DNA of 64,000 nt from Serratia ureilytica (GCF_013375155.1 NZ_JABXOF010000001.1:496001-560000); one strand, 5' to 3'. Positions 49,824 through 60,097 are shown, numbered from the stretch's first letter. A program made the numbers and translations. Notes: a model not told the origin generated them from the sequence alone.

Positions 49824-51959
49824 TTAGGCTGCCTTATTGATTTGGGCATGCAGCGCGGTGAGCTCCGGCAGCAGCTCGAGCACCAATCCCACCTGCTGCA
49901 AGACCAATTGTTCTTTGCTTTCAGGTTCCGGAACGGCTTTGCTGATGCGCTCCGCCAGCTGTTCCAACGCCTGCGCAATGCGCTGGCTGTTCCGTTCTTC
50001 CTGATGCAGGGCGCCGTCCACGTAACACACGGCGTCATTGAGCAGATCGAGCGTGGCCGGGGTGTTCAGCCGCTCGCGGTGCGCCCCCAATGCGGAGATA
50101 TAGCTCAGGAGCGTGTGGTTCAGACAGAGCAAGCGGAAGGCGGCTTCCTGCAGCGCTTTGTCGGCCTTGGGATCGGCTGACATGTTGGAGATGACCGAAG
50201 CCAGTTCCGCATCGCTGTTATGGGCATCTCGTCGTGCGATGCGGTAAGCGAGGCCGTTATCCTTACCTTGATGATATTGCACCAAAATGGCGTCCAGATA
50301 GCGGCAGTTGGCATTCAGCGTTTTATCCACCACCGCCGGCAGTTGGCGGAACTTCCAGTCTGGCCAGATGAAGCTGACGGCCGCCCAGGCGATGGCGCAG
50401 CCCAGCAAGGTATCGTAAACGCGCGGGGCGGCCACTTCGAATCCTTCACCCAACAGGTTGAAGCACAGCAACACCAGCAGCGTGATGAACATCGTCGCGT
50501 GGGCATATTGCACGGTGCGGAAAGCGAAGAACAGGACGCCGGTGATGACGATCAACACCAGTTGTCCTTCTACGGAAGGCACGAAATAGAGGATTGGCAG
50601 GCCGATCAGGATACCTGCCAGAGTGCCGATGATGCGCAGTGCCAGGCGCCGGCGGGTAGCGTTGTAGTTCGGTTGGCAGACGAACAGGCTGGTCAGCAGG
50701 ATCCAGTAACCGTGCTGCATACCGGTGAACTGGATAAAGGCGTAACCGACGCACAGCACCGCCGACATGCGGATCGCATGGCGGAACAGGGCCGACTGCG
50801 GCGTTAAATGGCGGCTGATGCGCAGCCGGATGTCGCTCCAACCGGTCAAGCGATCGTCGGCCAGGCTGTTCTCTTCCGCTTGTCCGCTCGCCAGCGTTTG
50901 CTCGGACTCGATATTGGCCAACTGCGCATCTATCGCATGCAGGTTTTTCAGCAGATGCGCCAGCGCCTTGGTCTGTTCGCTATTGCCCTGGGTTTCGGCG
51001 ATGCGTGCCAAGGCCTCCTGAATGCGGCTGAAAGCCGGCTCAAAACGCGGGTTGTGCTGGTATTTTTGCCGCAGCAGGATCGATTGTGCCAGCTGGCGGC
51101 AGGCGCGCGCCTGCATGCTCAGCAAACGCTGGAAGCGGAATAAAATATCGCTGTGACGGAATTGCCGGCTGAGCGCGTGGTACTGAACGTGGGAAGAGCT
51201 GGCGCGTTCGTGGATATCCTGCGCGACAAAATAGTAGTGCAAGGTGCGGCGGGTGCCGCGCTGGCCGCGATCGCCTTTCAGGCGCGTCAGCAGCGAGGCT
51301 TTGGTCTGGTTGAGTAACGCGACCAACGCGCTGTTGGCCATCGCGACATCCATCCATGGCAGGTCGGCGGCGCGTTCGGCGTCGGGATCGAACAGATTGG
51401 CCTTGGCATCCAGATAGTTGGCCAGTTGATCGTAACAGCGCGCCAGGTTCTCTTGCAGCGGCCGGATCGGGAACAGCAGGTGGCCCGCCAGCGTCAGCAG
51501 GTTGTACCACAATGCACCGATCACCAGCAGCAGCGGTTGCTGATACCAGGCATCGTACATGGAAGTGCCGAGCATGGTGTAAACCGCGATCAGCAGCGCA
51601 CCGAAGGCGATGGTGGCGTAACGTTGCCCCAAGGCGCCCAGCAGGATAAAACCGCAGGTCGAGGTGGTTAAGCCAAGCGCGAACAACCAAGGGTAGGGAA
51701 ACAGCAGCTCAATCGAGGCGGAAGCAATAAAGAAGCATACCAACGTGATCAGCAGATTGCGTAATCTGCCGGCCAGGCGGTCGTCCAAATCAGTCAGGGC
51801 GGCTGCCACCACGCCCAGCGTTAACGGGATAGTCAGCTTGGGAATGCCGAGCCACCAGGGAACGGCGGTGGTGCCGATCAGCGCAATGAGGATGCGCAAG
51901 TGATACAGCAGGTTGCTGTTGTAAGTATAACGACGAACTGCGGGTGCAAAAGAGAGCAC
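49824..51959 (-). CDS. yccS: YccS inner-membrane FUSC-family putative transporter
   Basis: A 711-residue membrane protein (E. coli 717) with two sets of about five transmembrane helices (residues about 20-150 and 400-530) each followed by a cytoplasmic helical region. This FUSC/YccS architecture is shared with aromatic-acid and fusaric-acid efflux proteins. GTG 51959 is the start, preceded by GGAG, and aligns with E. coli. Substrate is unknown. yccF ends 26 bases upstream on the same strand, so the two likely form an operon. Confidence 0.9.
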   Translation of the reverse strand: MLSFAPAVRRYTYNSNLLYHLRILIALIGTTAVPWWLGIPKLTIPLTLGVVAAALTDLDDRLAGRLRNLLITLVCFFIASASIELLFPYPWLFALGLTTSTCGFILLGALGQRYATIAFGALLIAVYTMLGTSMYDAWYQQPLLLVIGALWYNLLTLAGHLLFPIRPLQENLARCYDQLANYLDAKANLFDPDAERAADLPWMDVAMANSALVALLNQTKASLLTRLKGDRGQRGTRRTLHYYFVAQDIHERASSSHVQYHALSRQFRHSDILFRFQRLLSMQARACRQLAQSILLRQKYQHNPRFEPAFSRIQEALARIAETQGNSEQTKALAHLLKNLHAIDAQLANIESEQTLASGQAEENSLADDRLTGWSDIRLRISRHLTPQSALFRHAIRMSAVLCVGYAFIQFTGMQHGYWILLTSLFVCQPNYNATRRRLALRIIGTLAGILIGLPILYFVPSVEGQLVLIVITGVLFFAFRTVQYAHATMFITLLVLLCFNLLGEGFEVAAPRVYDTLLGCAIAWAAVSFIWPDWKFRQLPAVVDKTLNANCRYLDAILVQYHQGKDNGLAYRIARRDAHNSDAELASVISNMSADPKADKALQEAAFRLLCLNHTLLSYISALGAHRERLNTPATLDLLNDAVCYVDGALHQEERNSQRIAQALEQLAERISKAVPEPESKEQLVLQQVGLVLELLPELTALHAQINKAA

Positions 51960-51985
51960 GAAAAACTCCTCAAACGGAGAAAAAA

Positions 51986-52438
51986 TTAACGCTGTTGATA
52001 GTGACGGCGAGCATTCTCAATACGGGCTTGCTGAGCCATTTCTACCGAGACGACGCGGCGTCCCACCGGCCACAGTGCGATGGCGGCTATTTTGAAATTG
52101 GCGATGCCGACCGGAATGCCGATGATTGAAACGCATTGCACGATACCGGCGGCGATGTGTGACAGACACAGCCACCAGCCGAACAGCACCAGCCAGATAA
52201 TGTTGAGCAGCGAGCCGCCGGCGGAGAGCAGCGCATTGCTTTTTTCCGGATACAGTTCATCGACGTGTATCGCTTCGTTGCCGAACGGCACCAGCGACAG
52301 CTTGGTGATTTCCCAACAGGAGCGGGTAAGCGGCAGTGTGATGACAAGCAGCACGCTGAACACTGTAGCAATAAGCCAGCCTAGCGTGGTGAAGAAACCG
52401 CCCAACACAAAATTAAGAATATTCAGTACAGTACGCAT
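51986..52438 (-). CDS. yccF: YccF inner-membrane protein
   Basis: A 150-residue membrane protein (E. coli 148) with two YccF domains. Hydrophobic segments lie at about residues 5-35 and 75-110. Conserved: LPLTRSCWEITKLSLVPFGNEAIHVDEL and SIIGIPVGIANFKIAAIALWPVGRRVV. The start is ATG 52438 (MRTVLNILNFVLGG) by homology; ATG 52447 three codons upstream is also possible. Function is unknown. Confidence 0.9.
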   Translation of the reverse strand: MRTVLNILNFVLGGFFTTLGWLIATVFSVLLVITLPLTRSCWEITKLSLVPFGNEAIHVDELYPEKSNALLSAGGSLLNIIWLVLFGWWLCLSHIAAGIVQCVSIIGIPVGIANFKIAAIALWPVGRRVVSVEMAQQARIENARRHYQQR

Positions 52439-52604
52439 AGACGTCATTCTGCTCTAATGATAGCCAAACCGCGATGCGGGCGTATTCACGATAAAAACGC
52501 AAAATCTATTCTACCCTTTTTTTAGCGCTAGAGTGCCACTGCTTATCGCAGGTAAACTGGCAGATATCCGTTATTTAATCTCAACATAGTCATGGCGCGA
52601 CGAT

Positions 52605-54659
52605 ATGGAACTTAAAGCGACATCGCTGGGGAAACACCTGGCTCAGCACCCTTATAACCGCGTGCGGTTGCTGCACGCCGGCGTTGAGGTGAGCGGGGAA
52701 AAACATGAATACCTGATCCCCTTCAATCAACTGATTCAGGTCAGGTGCAAGCGTGGCATCGTCTGGGGCGAGCTGGAATTTGAATTACCGGACGAAAAAG
52801 TAGTGCGGCTGCACGGCACCGAATGGCAGGAAACGCAGCGTTTTTATCACTTTCTTCAGCAGGCGTGGCAGCAGTGGAGCGCCGAAATGAGCGACGTCAG
52901 CGCCGGCGTGTTGCAACAGCAGGTGGCGCAGATTAAGCGCATTGAGCAACAAGATAAATGGTTCAAAAAGTCTGAGCTGGGCAAGTTGCAGCAGCAAATT
53001 CGCGAGGCTTTCTCCGCGCTGCCGATGCCGGTGGCGCGCCTGGAGGAATTCGATAACTGCCGGGCTGATTACCATCTGTGTTTGCAATGGTTGCAGCAGG
53101 GGGAGCGCAGTATCGAGCAACGCAACCGGCAGTGGACCGAGCGCATGCTGGATCAACACCATGATTTCTTCCAGACCGTCGAGAGTTCGCCGCTCAACGA
53201 CGCCCAGAGCCGGGCGGTGGTCAATGGCGAGGATTCCGTGCTGGTGTTGGCCGGCGCCGGCAGCGGCAAAACGTCGGTGCTGGTGGCGCGCGCCGGCTGG
53301 CTGCTGCGTCGTCAGGAGGCTGAGCCGGGTCAAATCTTGCTGTTGGCGTTCGGCCGTCAGGCCGCCGGCGAGATGAACGACCGCATCAAAGAACGTTTGG
53401 GTGATGTCGGTATTCAGGCCAAGACCTTCCATGCCTTGGCGCTGCAAATCATTCAACAAGGCAGCCGCAAAGCGCCGGCCATCAGCCGGTTGGAAACCGA
53501 TGCCAAAGCGCGCAAAGAGCTGCTGATCACCCATTGGCGCCAACAGTGCGCGGAGAAGAAAGCGCAGGCCAAGGGGTGGCGTCAATGGTTGACCGAAGAG
53601 CTGGAATGGGAAGTGCCGGAAGGCGACTTCTGGCAGGATAAGCGCCTGGCGGATCGCCTGGCAAGCCGGTTGGAACGCTGGTTGGGGCTGATGCGCATGC
53701 ATGGCGGCAGCCAGGCGGAAATGATCGAGCAGGCGGATGAAGAAATCCGCGATCTGTTTTCAAAACGCATCAGGCTGATGGCGCCGCTGCTGAAAGCCTG
53801 GAAAAGCGCCTTGAAAGAGGAAGGGGCGGTGGACTTCTCCGGCCTTATCCATCAGGCGGTCAACATTCTCGACAAGGGGCGCTTCGTCAGCCCGTGGAAA
53901 CATATTCTGGTCGACGAGTTTCAGGATATCTCACCGCAGCGTGCGCTCTTGCTGGCGGCATTGCGCCGACAGAACAAGCAGACCTGCCTGTTTGCTGTAG
54001 GGGATGACTGGCAGGCGATTTATCGCTTCAGCGGCGCAGAACTGACGTTAACCACGGCCTTCGCCACGAACTTCGGCGAAGGCGCGCAGTGCGCGCTGGA
54101 TACCACCTATCGTTTCAATGAACGCATCGGCGAGGTGGCCAACCGGTTCGTGCAGCAGAACCCGCACCAGCTGAAAAAACCGCTCAATAGCCTGAGCAAG
54201 GGCAATAAAAAGTCGGTGACGATCCTGCCGCACGAGCAGTTGGAGCCGCTACTGGACAAGCTGAGCGGCTACGCCAAGCCGGATGAGAGCATCCTGGTGC
54301 TGGCGCGTTACCACCATCTGAAACCGGAAGCGCTGGCGAAAGCGGCCACCCGCTGGCCAAAGCTGGATCTGGAGTTTATGACCATCCACGCCAGCAAGGG
54401 GCAGCAGGCGGAATACGTCATCATCGCCGGTTTGCATGAGGGGCGTGACGGCTTCCCCGCCGTGGCGCGCGAGTCGGTGTTGGAAGAGGTGTTACTGCCG
54501 CAGCCGGAGGACTTTCCGGATGCTGAAGAGCGCCGTCTGCTGTATGTCGCGTTGACTCGCGCCAAACATCAGGTATGGCTGTTGCAGGATCGTGAACGTC
54601 CTTCGGTGTTCGTCGACCACCTGCGTGAGCTTGGCGTTCCGGTGCAGAAAAAACCGTAA
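52605..54659 (+). CDS. helD: DNA helicase IV
   Basis: At 684 residues it equals E. coli HelD (helicase IV), a UvrD/Rep-family superfamily 1 3'-5' helicase. The N-terminal unique domain (about 1-190) precedes Walker A AGAGSGKTSVL (about 215), motif II VDEFQDIS, GDDWQAIYRFSGA and the C-terminal motif VALTRAKHQVW. Motif V region FMTIHASKGQQAEYV is intact. Cytosolic DNA repair or recombination role. ATG 52605 matches E. coli. Convergent with mgsA. Confidence 0.96.
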   Translation: MELKATSLGKHLAQHPYNRVRLLHAGVEVSGEKHEYLIPFNQLIQVRCKRGIVWGELEFELPDEKVVRLHGTEWQETQRFYHFLQQAWQQWSAEMSDVSAGVLQQQVAQIKRIEQQDKWFKKSELGKLQQQIREAFSALPMPVARLEEFDNCRADYHLCLQWLQQGERSIEQRNRQWTERMLDQHHDFFQTVESSPLNDAQSRAVVNGEDSVLVLAGAGSGKTSVLVARAGWLLRRQEAEPGQILLLAFGRQAAGEMNDRIKERLGDVGIQAKTFHALALQIIQQGSRKAPAISRLETDAKARKELLITHWRQQCAEKKAQAKGWRQWLTEELEWEVPEGDFWQDKRLADRLASRLERWLGLMRMHGGSQAEMIEQADEEIRDLFSKRIRLMAPLLKAWKSALKEEGAVDFSGLIHQAVNILDKGRFVSPWKHILVDEFQDISPQRALLLAALRRQNKQTCLFAVGDDWQAIYRFSGAELTLTTAFATNFGEGAQCALDTTYRFNERIGEVANRFVQQNPHQLKKPLNSLSKGNKKSVTILPHEQLEPLLDKLSGYAKPDESILVLARYHHLKPEALAKAATRWPKLDLEFMTIHASKGQQAEYVIIAGLHEGRDGFPAVARESVLEEVLLPQPEDFPDAEERRLLYVALTRAKHQVWLLQDRERPSVFVDHLRELGVPVQKKP

Positions 54660-54665
54660 GCAGCA

Positions 54666-54685
54666 GGCCTGGCGGCAGCCAGGCC
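54666..54685. terminator. Hairpin between convergent helD and mgsA
   Basis: Stem GGCCTGGC / GCCAGGCC with loop GGCA; no T-run. It sits between two stops 33 bases apart. Confidence 0.5.
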
Positions 54686-54692
54686 GAAAGGA

Positions 54693-55151
54693 CTATTTCA
54701 GGCGGTCTTGCAGGTAACGCTGATAGTCGGGGATGGCGATCGCCACCTCGCTTTTGAACAGCGGAGAGTCAATCAAAAAATCAGCGGTCGAACGGTTGGT
54801 CGCTACCGGAATATTCCAGACGGTCGCCAGCCGCAGCAGCGCCTTCACGTCCGGATCGTGCGGAACCGCGTTCAGCGGATCCCAGAAGAAGATCAGCATG
54901 TCTATCTTGCCTTCCGCAATCAGTGCGCCGACTTGCTGATCGCCCCCCATTGGGCCGCTCAGCATGCTGGTGACGGGAATGCCGCTGGCACGCTGGATCA
55001 GGTTGCCGGTGGTACCGGTGGCGTACAACTGGTGCTGCGCCAGAATGGTCTTGTGGCTTTCAACCCATTCCAGCAGGGCCTGTTTGCGGTGATCGTGCGC
55101 CACCAGCGCAATGTGCTTGCGCTCGGCGATAGTGCGGGTGGTCAATTCCAT
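54693..55151 (-). CDS. mgsA: Methylglyoxal synthase
   Basis: At 152 residues it equals E. coli MgsA. It converts dihydroxyacetone phosphate to methylglyoxal and phosphate, relieving sugar-phosphate stress. The catalytic Asp71 is in [11 protein letters not shown]; His and phosphate-binding residues lie in [11 protein letters not shown] and ATGTTGNL. Cytosolic homohexamer in E. coli. ATG 55151 ([12 protein letters not shown]). Confidence 0.97.
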   Translation of the reverse strand: MELTTRTIAERKHIALVAHDHRKQALLEWVESHKTILAQHQLYATGTTGNLIQRASGIPVTSMLSGPMGGDQQVGALIAEGKIDMLIFFWDPLNAVPHDPDVKALLRLATVWNIPVATNRSTADFLIDSPLFKSEVAIAIPDYQRYLQDRLK

Positions 55152-55241
55152 CTCAGTGTCCTTCGCTAATCGGGGATGTGCGACAGATTACTGAAACTGT
55201 TTTTCACTGCCTAGCGTTTGCAGCTGAAAATGCGAAGAAAA

Positions 55242-55264
55242 GGCGCCTTTGCGGCTAAGGCGCC
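55242..55264 (-). terminator. Rho-independent terminator of csgI
   Basis: Stem GGCGCCTT / AAGGCGCC, 7-base loop, followed by TTTTCTTC on the minus strand. It is just beyond the csgI stop. Confidence 0.75.
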
Positions 55265-55272
55265 GGGAGGGA

Positions 55273-55938
55273 TCAGCGAACCGGTTGTTTGTTGGCCCAG
55301 TGCAGGAAGCGCTTCTGGGTTTCCTTGTCCGCCTGTTGGAACCAGTATTGCAGCATCTGTTCCGACACGTTTTCACCTTTCAGCGTCACCGTCGGGGCAT
55401 TCACCGGTGCGCCGGCCGGCAGGGAGGCTATTGTGTTGCCTGTGTTCGGCTGGACGAAAAGCGGGACGGAAGCCGGGCGGTTTTGGCGATTGTAATCCGT
55501 CATCACCTTTTCCAAATCGGCATTGAAGGTGACGCTGTCGGGATGCAGCACATCATGCTGGAACGGCAGGGCATTACCCTCTTTATCCACCACCCGATAG
55601 TTCAGCGTTTTATCAAAGCGTTGCGTGTCACGATCGTTCTCGATGCGCGGCAGTTCGATTGCCACCTGACTGATCTTTTGCGTATTGAAGGTGGCAACCA
55701 GCGGCAGGGACGCATAGGCCTGCGTATGCTGGCCGGAACGTACGGTTTTGGTCACTTTAAACAGCAGCTGGTGCTGTCCGCCATCCAGTTCAAGGCTGTC
55801 GGCGCCTTTTAACAACGAACCTGTCATTTTCTTGCCGTCGACCACCAGCAGATCGATGTCCGGGGAGAGTTTCAGGGTCGTAGCCGCGGCAGGCATGCTG
55901 ATGCTGAGCAACGCCGCAACCACCAGACCAAATTTCAT
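55273..55938 (-). CDS. csgI: YccT/CsgI, UPF0319 periplasmic protein
   Basis: A 221-residue secreted protein with a signal peptide (MKFGLVVAALLSISMPAAA). The UPF0319 core begins TLKLSPDIDLLVVDGKKMTGSLLKGADSLELDGGQHQLLF. The E. coli homologue CsgI (YccT) inhibits curli subunit assembly; no curli genes are in this window, so the role here may differ. Two adjacent ATG codons (55941 and 55938) exist; the second is better spaced from AAGGAG. Confidence 0.88.
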   Translation of the reverse strand: MKFGLVVAALLSISMPAAATTLKLSPDIDLLVVDGKKMTGSLLKGADSLELDGGQHQLLFKVTKTVRSGQHTQAYASLPLVATFNTQKISQVAIELPRIENDRDTQRFDKTLNYRVVDKEGNALPFQHDVLHPDSVTFNADLEKVMTDYNRQNRPASVPLFVQPNTGNTIASLPAGAPVNAPTVTLKGENVSEQMLQYWFQQADKETQKRFLHWANKQPVR

Positions 55939-56194
55939 CATTATCTCCTTATAAAGTGACGTAGCTCTAAGTGTTGAACATGGCATAGGTTGTGTCAAAA
56001 TTTTTCAATCTGGTATTTTATTTACATTTTTACATATTTATTTGTAATTAGACACGTCTGTGCGTGGCTGAACCGCGACAGCCTCAGACCATAAGATTAC
56101 GCTGAAGTTTCCTGCGCGTAGCGTTTAGCTGCGCGAATGCCGATCGGTTACACTCGAAACGGAAGAGTGACGCAGTGATAAACGGGAGTTGAAG

Positions 56195-56608
56195 ATGCAA
56201 GATCAAGAGATTGTTGAGTTATTGCAGCAGGTGAAAACCATCGCGCTGGTGGGCGCCAGCGATAACCCGTCGCGGCCCAGCTATGGGGTGATGGCTTATC
56301 TGTTGTCGCAGGGATATCAGGTGATCCCAGTGAGCCCAAAACTGGCGGGGCAGACGCTGTTGGGGCAGCCGGTTTATGCCACGCTGGCCGCCATCCCGCA
56401 GCCGGTCGATATGGTCGACGTTTTTCGCAATTCGGAGGCAGCCTACGGCGTGGCGCAAGAGGCGATAGCGATCGGCGCCAAGGCGCTGTGGTTGCAGATC
56501 GGCGTGATTAATGATCAGGCGGCAGTGCTGGCGCAACAGGCCGGGCTGCAGGTGGTGATGGATCGCTGCCCGAAAATCGAAATCCCGCGTTTGGGGCTGG
56601 AGCGCTAA
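56195..56608 (+). CDS. yccU: YccU CoA-binding Rossmann-fold protein
   Basis: At 137 residues it equals E. coli YccU, CoA_binding_2 family. The nucleotide-binding loop [18 protein letters not shown] (about 15-32) and [15 protein letters not shown] near the end are conserved. ATG 56195 has GGGAG six bases upstream; a TTG at 56189 is in frame but less likely. Function is unknown; it probably binds CoA or a derivative. Convergent with hspQ. Confidence 0.93.
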   Translation: MQDQEIVELLQQVKTIALVGASDNPSRPSYGVMAYLLSQGYQVIPVSPKLAGQTLLGQPVYATLAAIPQPVDMVDVFRNSEAAYGVAQEAIAIGAKALWLQIGVINDQAAVLAQQAGLQVVMDRCPKIEIPRLGLER

Positions 56609-56612
56609 ATAA

Positions 56613-56641
56613 AAAGAGCCCGGCGCGATGCCGGGCTCTTT
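56613..56641. terminator. Bidirectional terminator between yccU and hspQ
   Basis: Stem AAAGAGCCCGGC / GCCGGGCTCTTT (12 bp), 5-base loop, A-run before and T-run after. Confidence 0.9.
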
Positions 56642-56666
56642 CAGGGTTTCTCAGGTCTTGGCGCGG

Positions 56667-56984
56667 TCAATTGCGCAAGCGTGGCGCCTGTAACTGGTGA
56701 CGGATGGATTCCGCCAGTTCATCCAGCGATGGTTGCTCGGGATGCGCTTCCTGGGGCTCGCCATCCAGCTGCGCTTCCGCCAGATAGGTATGCACCGGTT
56801 GGCCTTCCTCGTCTTCCATCACCACGTGGTACCAAGGAGCGGAACGCAGTTCATCGTTCGCCGCTATCTCGTCAGCTTTGGGTTGTTCCAAAGAGTATTC
56901 AGGGTCGATATCGATAACGACGCCCAAATACCCCAGCAGTTTATGCCTAACCTGTTGTCCGATACCGAATTTGCTGGCAATCAT
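56667..56984 (-). CDS. hspQ: Heat shock protein HspQ
   Basis: At 105 residues it equals E. coli HspQ (YccV), a hemimethylated-DNA-binding-fold protein that influences DnaA stability and acts as a Lon specificity enhancer. Starts [21 protein letters not shown] and ends QLQAPRLRN. The start ATG 56984 follows AGGAGG; the frame is open further but unsupported. In E. coli hspQ is sigma-32 dependent; I did not identify a sigma-32 promoter. 60 bp separates it from rlmI upstream on the same strand. Confidence 0.95.
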   Translation of the reverse strand: MIASKFGIGQQVRHKLLGYLGVVIDIDPEYSLEQPKADEIAANDELRSAPWYHVVMEDEEGQPVHTYLAEAQLDGEPQEAHPEQPSLDELAESIRHQLQAPRLRN

Positions 56985-57044
56985 GATGACCTCCTGAGAA
57001 ACAATGCCTTGCTCATATATGGGGGCAAGGCAGCGCATTTCAAG

Positions 57045-58235
57045 TTACATCACCCGACAAGCGAAGCCTTTCAGATACAGCCCCTCAGGGTACGTGGCGA
57101 TCACCGGGTGATCGGCAGCCTGGCGGAACTGTTCTATAAATTGTACATCACGTCCGGCATCTACAGCGGCGTCGGCCAAAATTTTCTGGAACAGATCGGT
57201 CGGCATCAGCCCGGAGCAAGAGAAGCTGAGCAGAATGCCGCCCGGGTTCAGCAGCTGCAGCGCCAGCATATTAATGTCTTTGTAGCCACGGCAGGCGCTG
57301 GCCAGCTGGTTTTTGTTCTCGACGAACTTCGGCGGATCCATGATGATCAGATCGAATTTCTCGCCCTGGGCGCGGTAGTTGCGCAGCAGTTGGAACACGT
57401 CATCGCGAACGAACTCTGCCTTGTTCAGCTCCAACTTGTTGAGCTCGACGTTCTGTCTGGCGATATCCAGCGCCGCCTGCGAGGTATCCACACTGATCAC
57501 TTGCGCGCAGCCGCCCATCAGAGCGGAAACGGCGAAGGCGCCGGTGTAGGAGAAGCAGTTCAGCACCCGGCGGCCGGCAGAGTAGTTACGCGCCGCCAGG
57601 CGGCTGTCGCGCTGATCGAGATAGAAACCGGTCTTGTGCCCTTGCTGAATGTCCACCAGCAGTTTCATGCCGTGTTCGGTGATCGGCAGCAGCTCCGGCG
57701 GCAGATCGCCCAGCACCGGACCCTGCGCCAGCGGCAGGCCTTCTTTTTTACGCACCGCCACGTCGGAGCGATCGTAAATCGAACATTCCGGGTAACAATG
57801 CTGCAGAGCGGAAAGCAGCGCCGGGCGCTGATATTCGGCGCCGGCGGACAGCAGCTGCAGCACCAGGAAATTCTGGAAGCGATCGATAGTGATGCCCGGC
57901 AGGCCGTCGGATTCGCCGGCGATCAGGCGGTATCCGTCCAGGCCGTCGCGCTGCGCGACCCAATCACGCCAGCTTTGCGCTTGCTGCAGGCGGCGAATGA
58001 AGAAATCGATGTTAATCTCTTCATCCTGCTGGAAAGTCCAGACGCGTGCGCGGATCTGCGACTCGGGCGAATAGGCGCCGCGAGCCAGCCATTTGCCCTG
58101 GCTGTCGAGAATATCGATGGTTTCACCGGAGAGCGCTTTGCCCTCGACGCGTTGAACGGCGCCGGAGAATACCCAAGGGTGACGACGGAGTAAGGACTTT
58201 TCACGTCCTTTGGCGAGAAACAGGCGTACGGTCAT
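57045..58235 (-). CDS. rlmI: 23S rRNA m5C1962 methyltransferase RlmI
   Basis: At 396 residues it equals E. coli RlmI (YccW). An N-terminal PUA domain (about 1-80; [21 protein letters not shown]) and EEHGD-like central domain lead to a Rossmann methyltransferase fold with [29 protein letters not shown] and SFSCSGLM containing the catalytic Cys region. It makes m5C1962 in 23S rRNA. ATG 58235 ([13 protein letters not shown]). It diverges from acyP. Confidence 0.96.
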   Translation of the reverse strand: MTVRLFLAKGREKSLLRRHPWVFSGAVQRVEGKALSGETIDILDSQGKWLARGAYSPESQIRARVWTFQQDEEINIDFFIRRLQQAQSWRDWVAQRDGLDGYRLIAGESDGLPGITIDRFQNFLVLQLLSAGAEYQRPALLSALQHCYPECSIYDRSDVAVRKKEGLPLAQGPVLGDLPPELLPITEHGMKLLVDIQQGHKTGFYLDQRDSRLAARNYSAGRRVLNCFSYTGAFAVSALMGGCAQVISVDTSQAALDIARQNVELNKLELNKAEFVRDDVFQLLRNYRAQGEKFDLIIMDPPKFVENKNQLASACRGYKDINMLALQLLNPGGILLSFSCSGLMPTDLFQKILADAAVDAGRDVQFIEQFRQAADHPVIATYPEGLYLKGFACRVM

Positions 58236-58328
58236 AATTAATAATGCTGCCAGCTAGGATAGAAAGAGTGACACGGCGGTGCAAAGGCACGGCAATGCCA
58301 TAACGAAAACTGAATTAAGGGGGCGATT

Positions 58329-58607
58329 ATGACACAAGTTTGCATTGCTGCGTATGTGTATGGCGTGGTGCAGGGGGTAGGGTTTCGCTATTCCACTCAG
58401 CGGCAGGCTGAGGCGCTGGGGGTGACGGGCTATGCGCGCAACCTTGATGACGGCAGCGTTCAGGTGGTGGCCTGCGGCACACAGGAGCAGGTGGACTCGC
58501 TGGTCGCATGGCTGAAGCAGGGCGGCCCGCGCAGCGCGCGCGTCGAACGCGTGCTGGTGGAGCCGCAGGGCGTGACCGACTACGACGGGTTCGGCATTCG
58601 CTATTAA
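58329..58607 (+). CDS. acyP: Acylphosphatase
   Basis: A 92-residue enzyme, same length as E. coli YccX. It hydrolyses acyl phosphates. Catalytic Arg20 ([12 protein letters not shown]) and Asn38 ([11 protein letters not shown]) are present in the alpha/beta sandwich signature. ATG 58329 follows AAGGGGGCG. Convergent with tusE. Confidence 0.96.
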   Translation: MTQVCIAAYVYGVVQGVGFRYSTQRQAEALGVTGYARNLDDGSVQVVACGTQEQVDSLVAWLKQGGPRSARVERVLVEPQGVTDYDGFGIRY

Positions 58608-58640
58608 GCGCTCGCCTGCAGCGGCGCTGCGGGCGGAGCG
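58608..58640. terminator. Imperfect GC hairpin between acyP and tusE
   Basis: CGCTCGCCTGCAG pairs imperfectly with CTGCGGGCGGAGCG. No T-run. Sits between convergent stops. Confidence 0.4.
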
Positions 58641-58641
58641 G

Positions 58642-58971
58642 TCAGATGCATTTTACCGGTTTGGGCAATCCGGCGATCTTGGTGGCCTGTTTGGCCGGCC
58701 CTTTCGGGAACAGGCGGTACAGATAGCGGCTGTTGCCTTTTTCTTCACCGTATTTCTGCGCCATGGCTTTGACCAGCATGCGAATAGCCGGTGAGGTATT
58801 GAATTCCTGATAGAAGTCGCGCACAAAGCGCACCACTTCCCAGTGTGCTTCGGTGAGCACGATCTCTTCCTGCGCGGCCAGCAGCGGCGCCAGGCCTTCA
58901 TGCCAGTCGGCGCTGTTTTTCAGATAGCCCTGTGCGTCAGTGTCGATAACCCGACCTTCAAACTCCAACAT
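58642..58971 (-). CDS. tusE: Sulfur-relay protein TusE (DsrC family)
   Basis: At 109 residues it equals E. coli TusE, which carries persulfide from TusBCD to MnmA for 2-thiouridine in tRNA. The DsrC C-terminus [12 protein letters not shown] holds the active Cys108; [19 protein letters not shown]-like core is conserved. The start is ATG 58971 ([12 protein letters not shown]); an ATG 15 codons upstream (59016) is out of homology. Confidence 0.95.
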   Translation of the reverse strand: MLEFEGRVIDTDAQGYLKNSADWHEGLAPLLAAQEEIVLTEAHWEVVRFVRDFYQEFNTSPAIRMLVKAMAQKYGEEKGNSRYLYRLFPKGPAKQATKIAGLPKPVKCI

Positions 58972-59040
58972 ACTGCCTCGATAACGGATAATTCGGAACG
59001 GCCGCCAGTTTAGCAAATTTTTTCAGCCGCAAAAAATAAA

Positions 59041-59058
59041 GCCCCGCCGGAGCGGGGC
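59041..59058 (-). terminator. Rho-independent terminator of yccA
   Basis: Stem GCCCCGC / GCGGGGC with loop CGGA; the minus strand continues TTTATTTTTT. It lies 23 bases beyond the yccA stop. Confidence 0.85.
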
Positions 59059-59081
59059 CTGGAAGGCGGGGTAACACGCGA

Positions 59082-59741
59082 TCAGTTGCTGCGGGCGAAG
59101 CCCAGAATGCTCAACAGGCTGATGAACATGTTGTACAGCGACACGTACAGGCTGACGGTGGCGCGAATGTAGTTGGTCTCGCCGCCGTGAATGATGTTGC
59201 TGGTTTCCCACAGGATCGCGCCGGCGGAGAACAGAATGAACAGCGCGCTGATCGCCAGGTGTAGAGCAGGGATCTGCAGGAACAGGTTGGCGATCACCGC
59301 CACCAGCAGCACCACAAAACCGGCCATCATCATGCCGGACAGGAACGACATGTCTTTACGGGTGGTCAGCACGTAGGCCGAGCAGCAGAAGAACACCGCG
59401 GCGGTGCCGCCCAGCGCCAGCATGATCAGATCGCCCGCGCCGGCGTTCAGGAACGAGCTGAGGATCGGGCCAAGGGCATACCCCATGAAACCGGTCAACG
59501 CGAACGCCGCCAGAATGCCTGCCGGGCTGTTGGCCAGTTTATGCGTCAGGAACATCAGCCCGTAGAAGCCAACCAGCATCAGCAGCAAGCCCGGCGCAGG
59601 CAGGCCCAGCAGGGTACTGGCGGTTGCGGTCAGCGCCGAGAAAGCCAGCGTCAGGGATAACAGGAAATAGGTGTTGCGCAGGACTTTATGCGTGCTGAGC
59701 AGGGAGTCGCGCGAGGAAGACGAGACGACAATGCGGTCCAT
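59082..59741 (-). CDS. yccA: FtsH modulator YccA (Bax inhibitor-1 family)
   Basis: At 219 residues it equals E. coli YccA, a seven-helix inner-membrane protein of the BI-1/UPF0005 family. It is a slowly degraded FtsH substrate that protects SecY from FtsH when translocons jam. The N-terminal cytosolic tail ([25 protein letters not shown]) is the FtsH-recognised part. ATG 59741 has GAGAGAT upstream; the frame is open to 59795 without homology. Confidence 0.94.
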   Translation of the reverse strand: MDRIVVSSSSRDSLLSTHKVLRNTYFLLSLTLAFSALTATASTLLGLPAPGLLLMLVGFYGLMFLTHKLANSPAGILAAFALTGFMGYALGPILSSFLNAGAGDLIMLALGGTAAVFFCCSAYVLTTRKDMSFLSGMMMAGFVVLLVAVIANLFLQIPALHLAISALFILFSAGAILWETSNIIHGGETNYIRATVSLYVSLYNMFISLLSILGFARSN

Positions 59742-59970
59742 AATGATCTCTCTTATCAGGCCATCACAAAATAATCCCGATGATAGGCAGCGCAAGCGCT
59801 TGATTAAAGTTTGTTTACCAATCTTTACCCTTAGTTATCATTGTTGCAACAGCGGGGGGAGCGGCCGCGCGTTTGTTCGCCGGCTTGCATCATTCCGTCG
59901 ATTTTTCGCGCGGTTGAACGCGCCTGGGCTTTACAAGCGAATAAGCTCTGTTTATAGTGCGCGTCGTTGC

Positions 59971-60058
59971 GGAGGGGTGGCCGAGTGGCTGAAGGCAACG
60001 GTCTTGAAAACCGTCGACGGGAAACCGTTCCAGAGTTCGAATCTCTGCTCCTCCGCCA
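59971..60058 (+). tRNA. serT: tRNA-Ser (anticodon UGA)
   Basis: 88 nt including encoded CCA. Acceptor GGAGGGG / CTCCTCC (one G-U pair), discriminator G, D-arm GGCCGAGTGGCTGAAGGC, anticodon loop CTTGAAA with TGA at 60005-60007, long variable arm (CGACGGGAAACCGTT region) typical of class II tRNA-Ser, T-arm GTTCGAATC. It matches E. coli serT in sequence and in position after yccA. A strong terminator follows. Confidence 0.97.
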
Positions 60059-60067
60059 TACATTCTG

Positions 60068-60097
60068 ACCCCGCGCTCTTAGAGCGCGGGGTTTTTT
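60068..60097 (+). terminator. Rho-independent terminator of serT
   Basis: 11-bp stem ACCCCGCGCTC / GAGCGCGGGGT, 3-base loop, then TTTTTT. Confidence 0.95.
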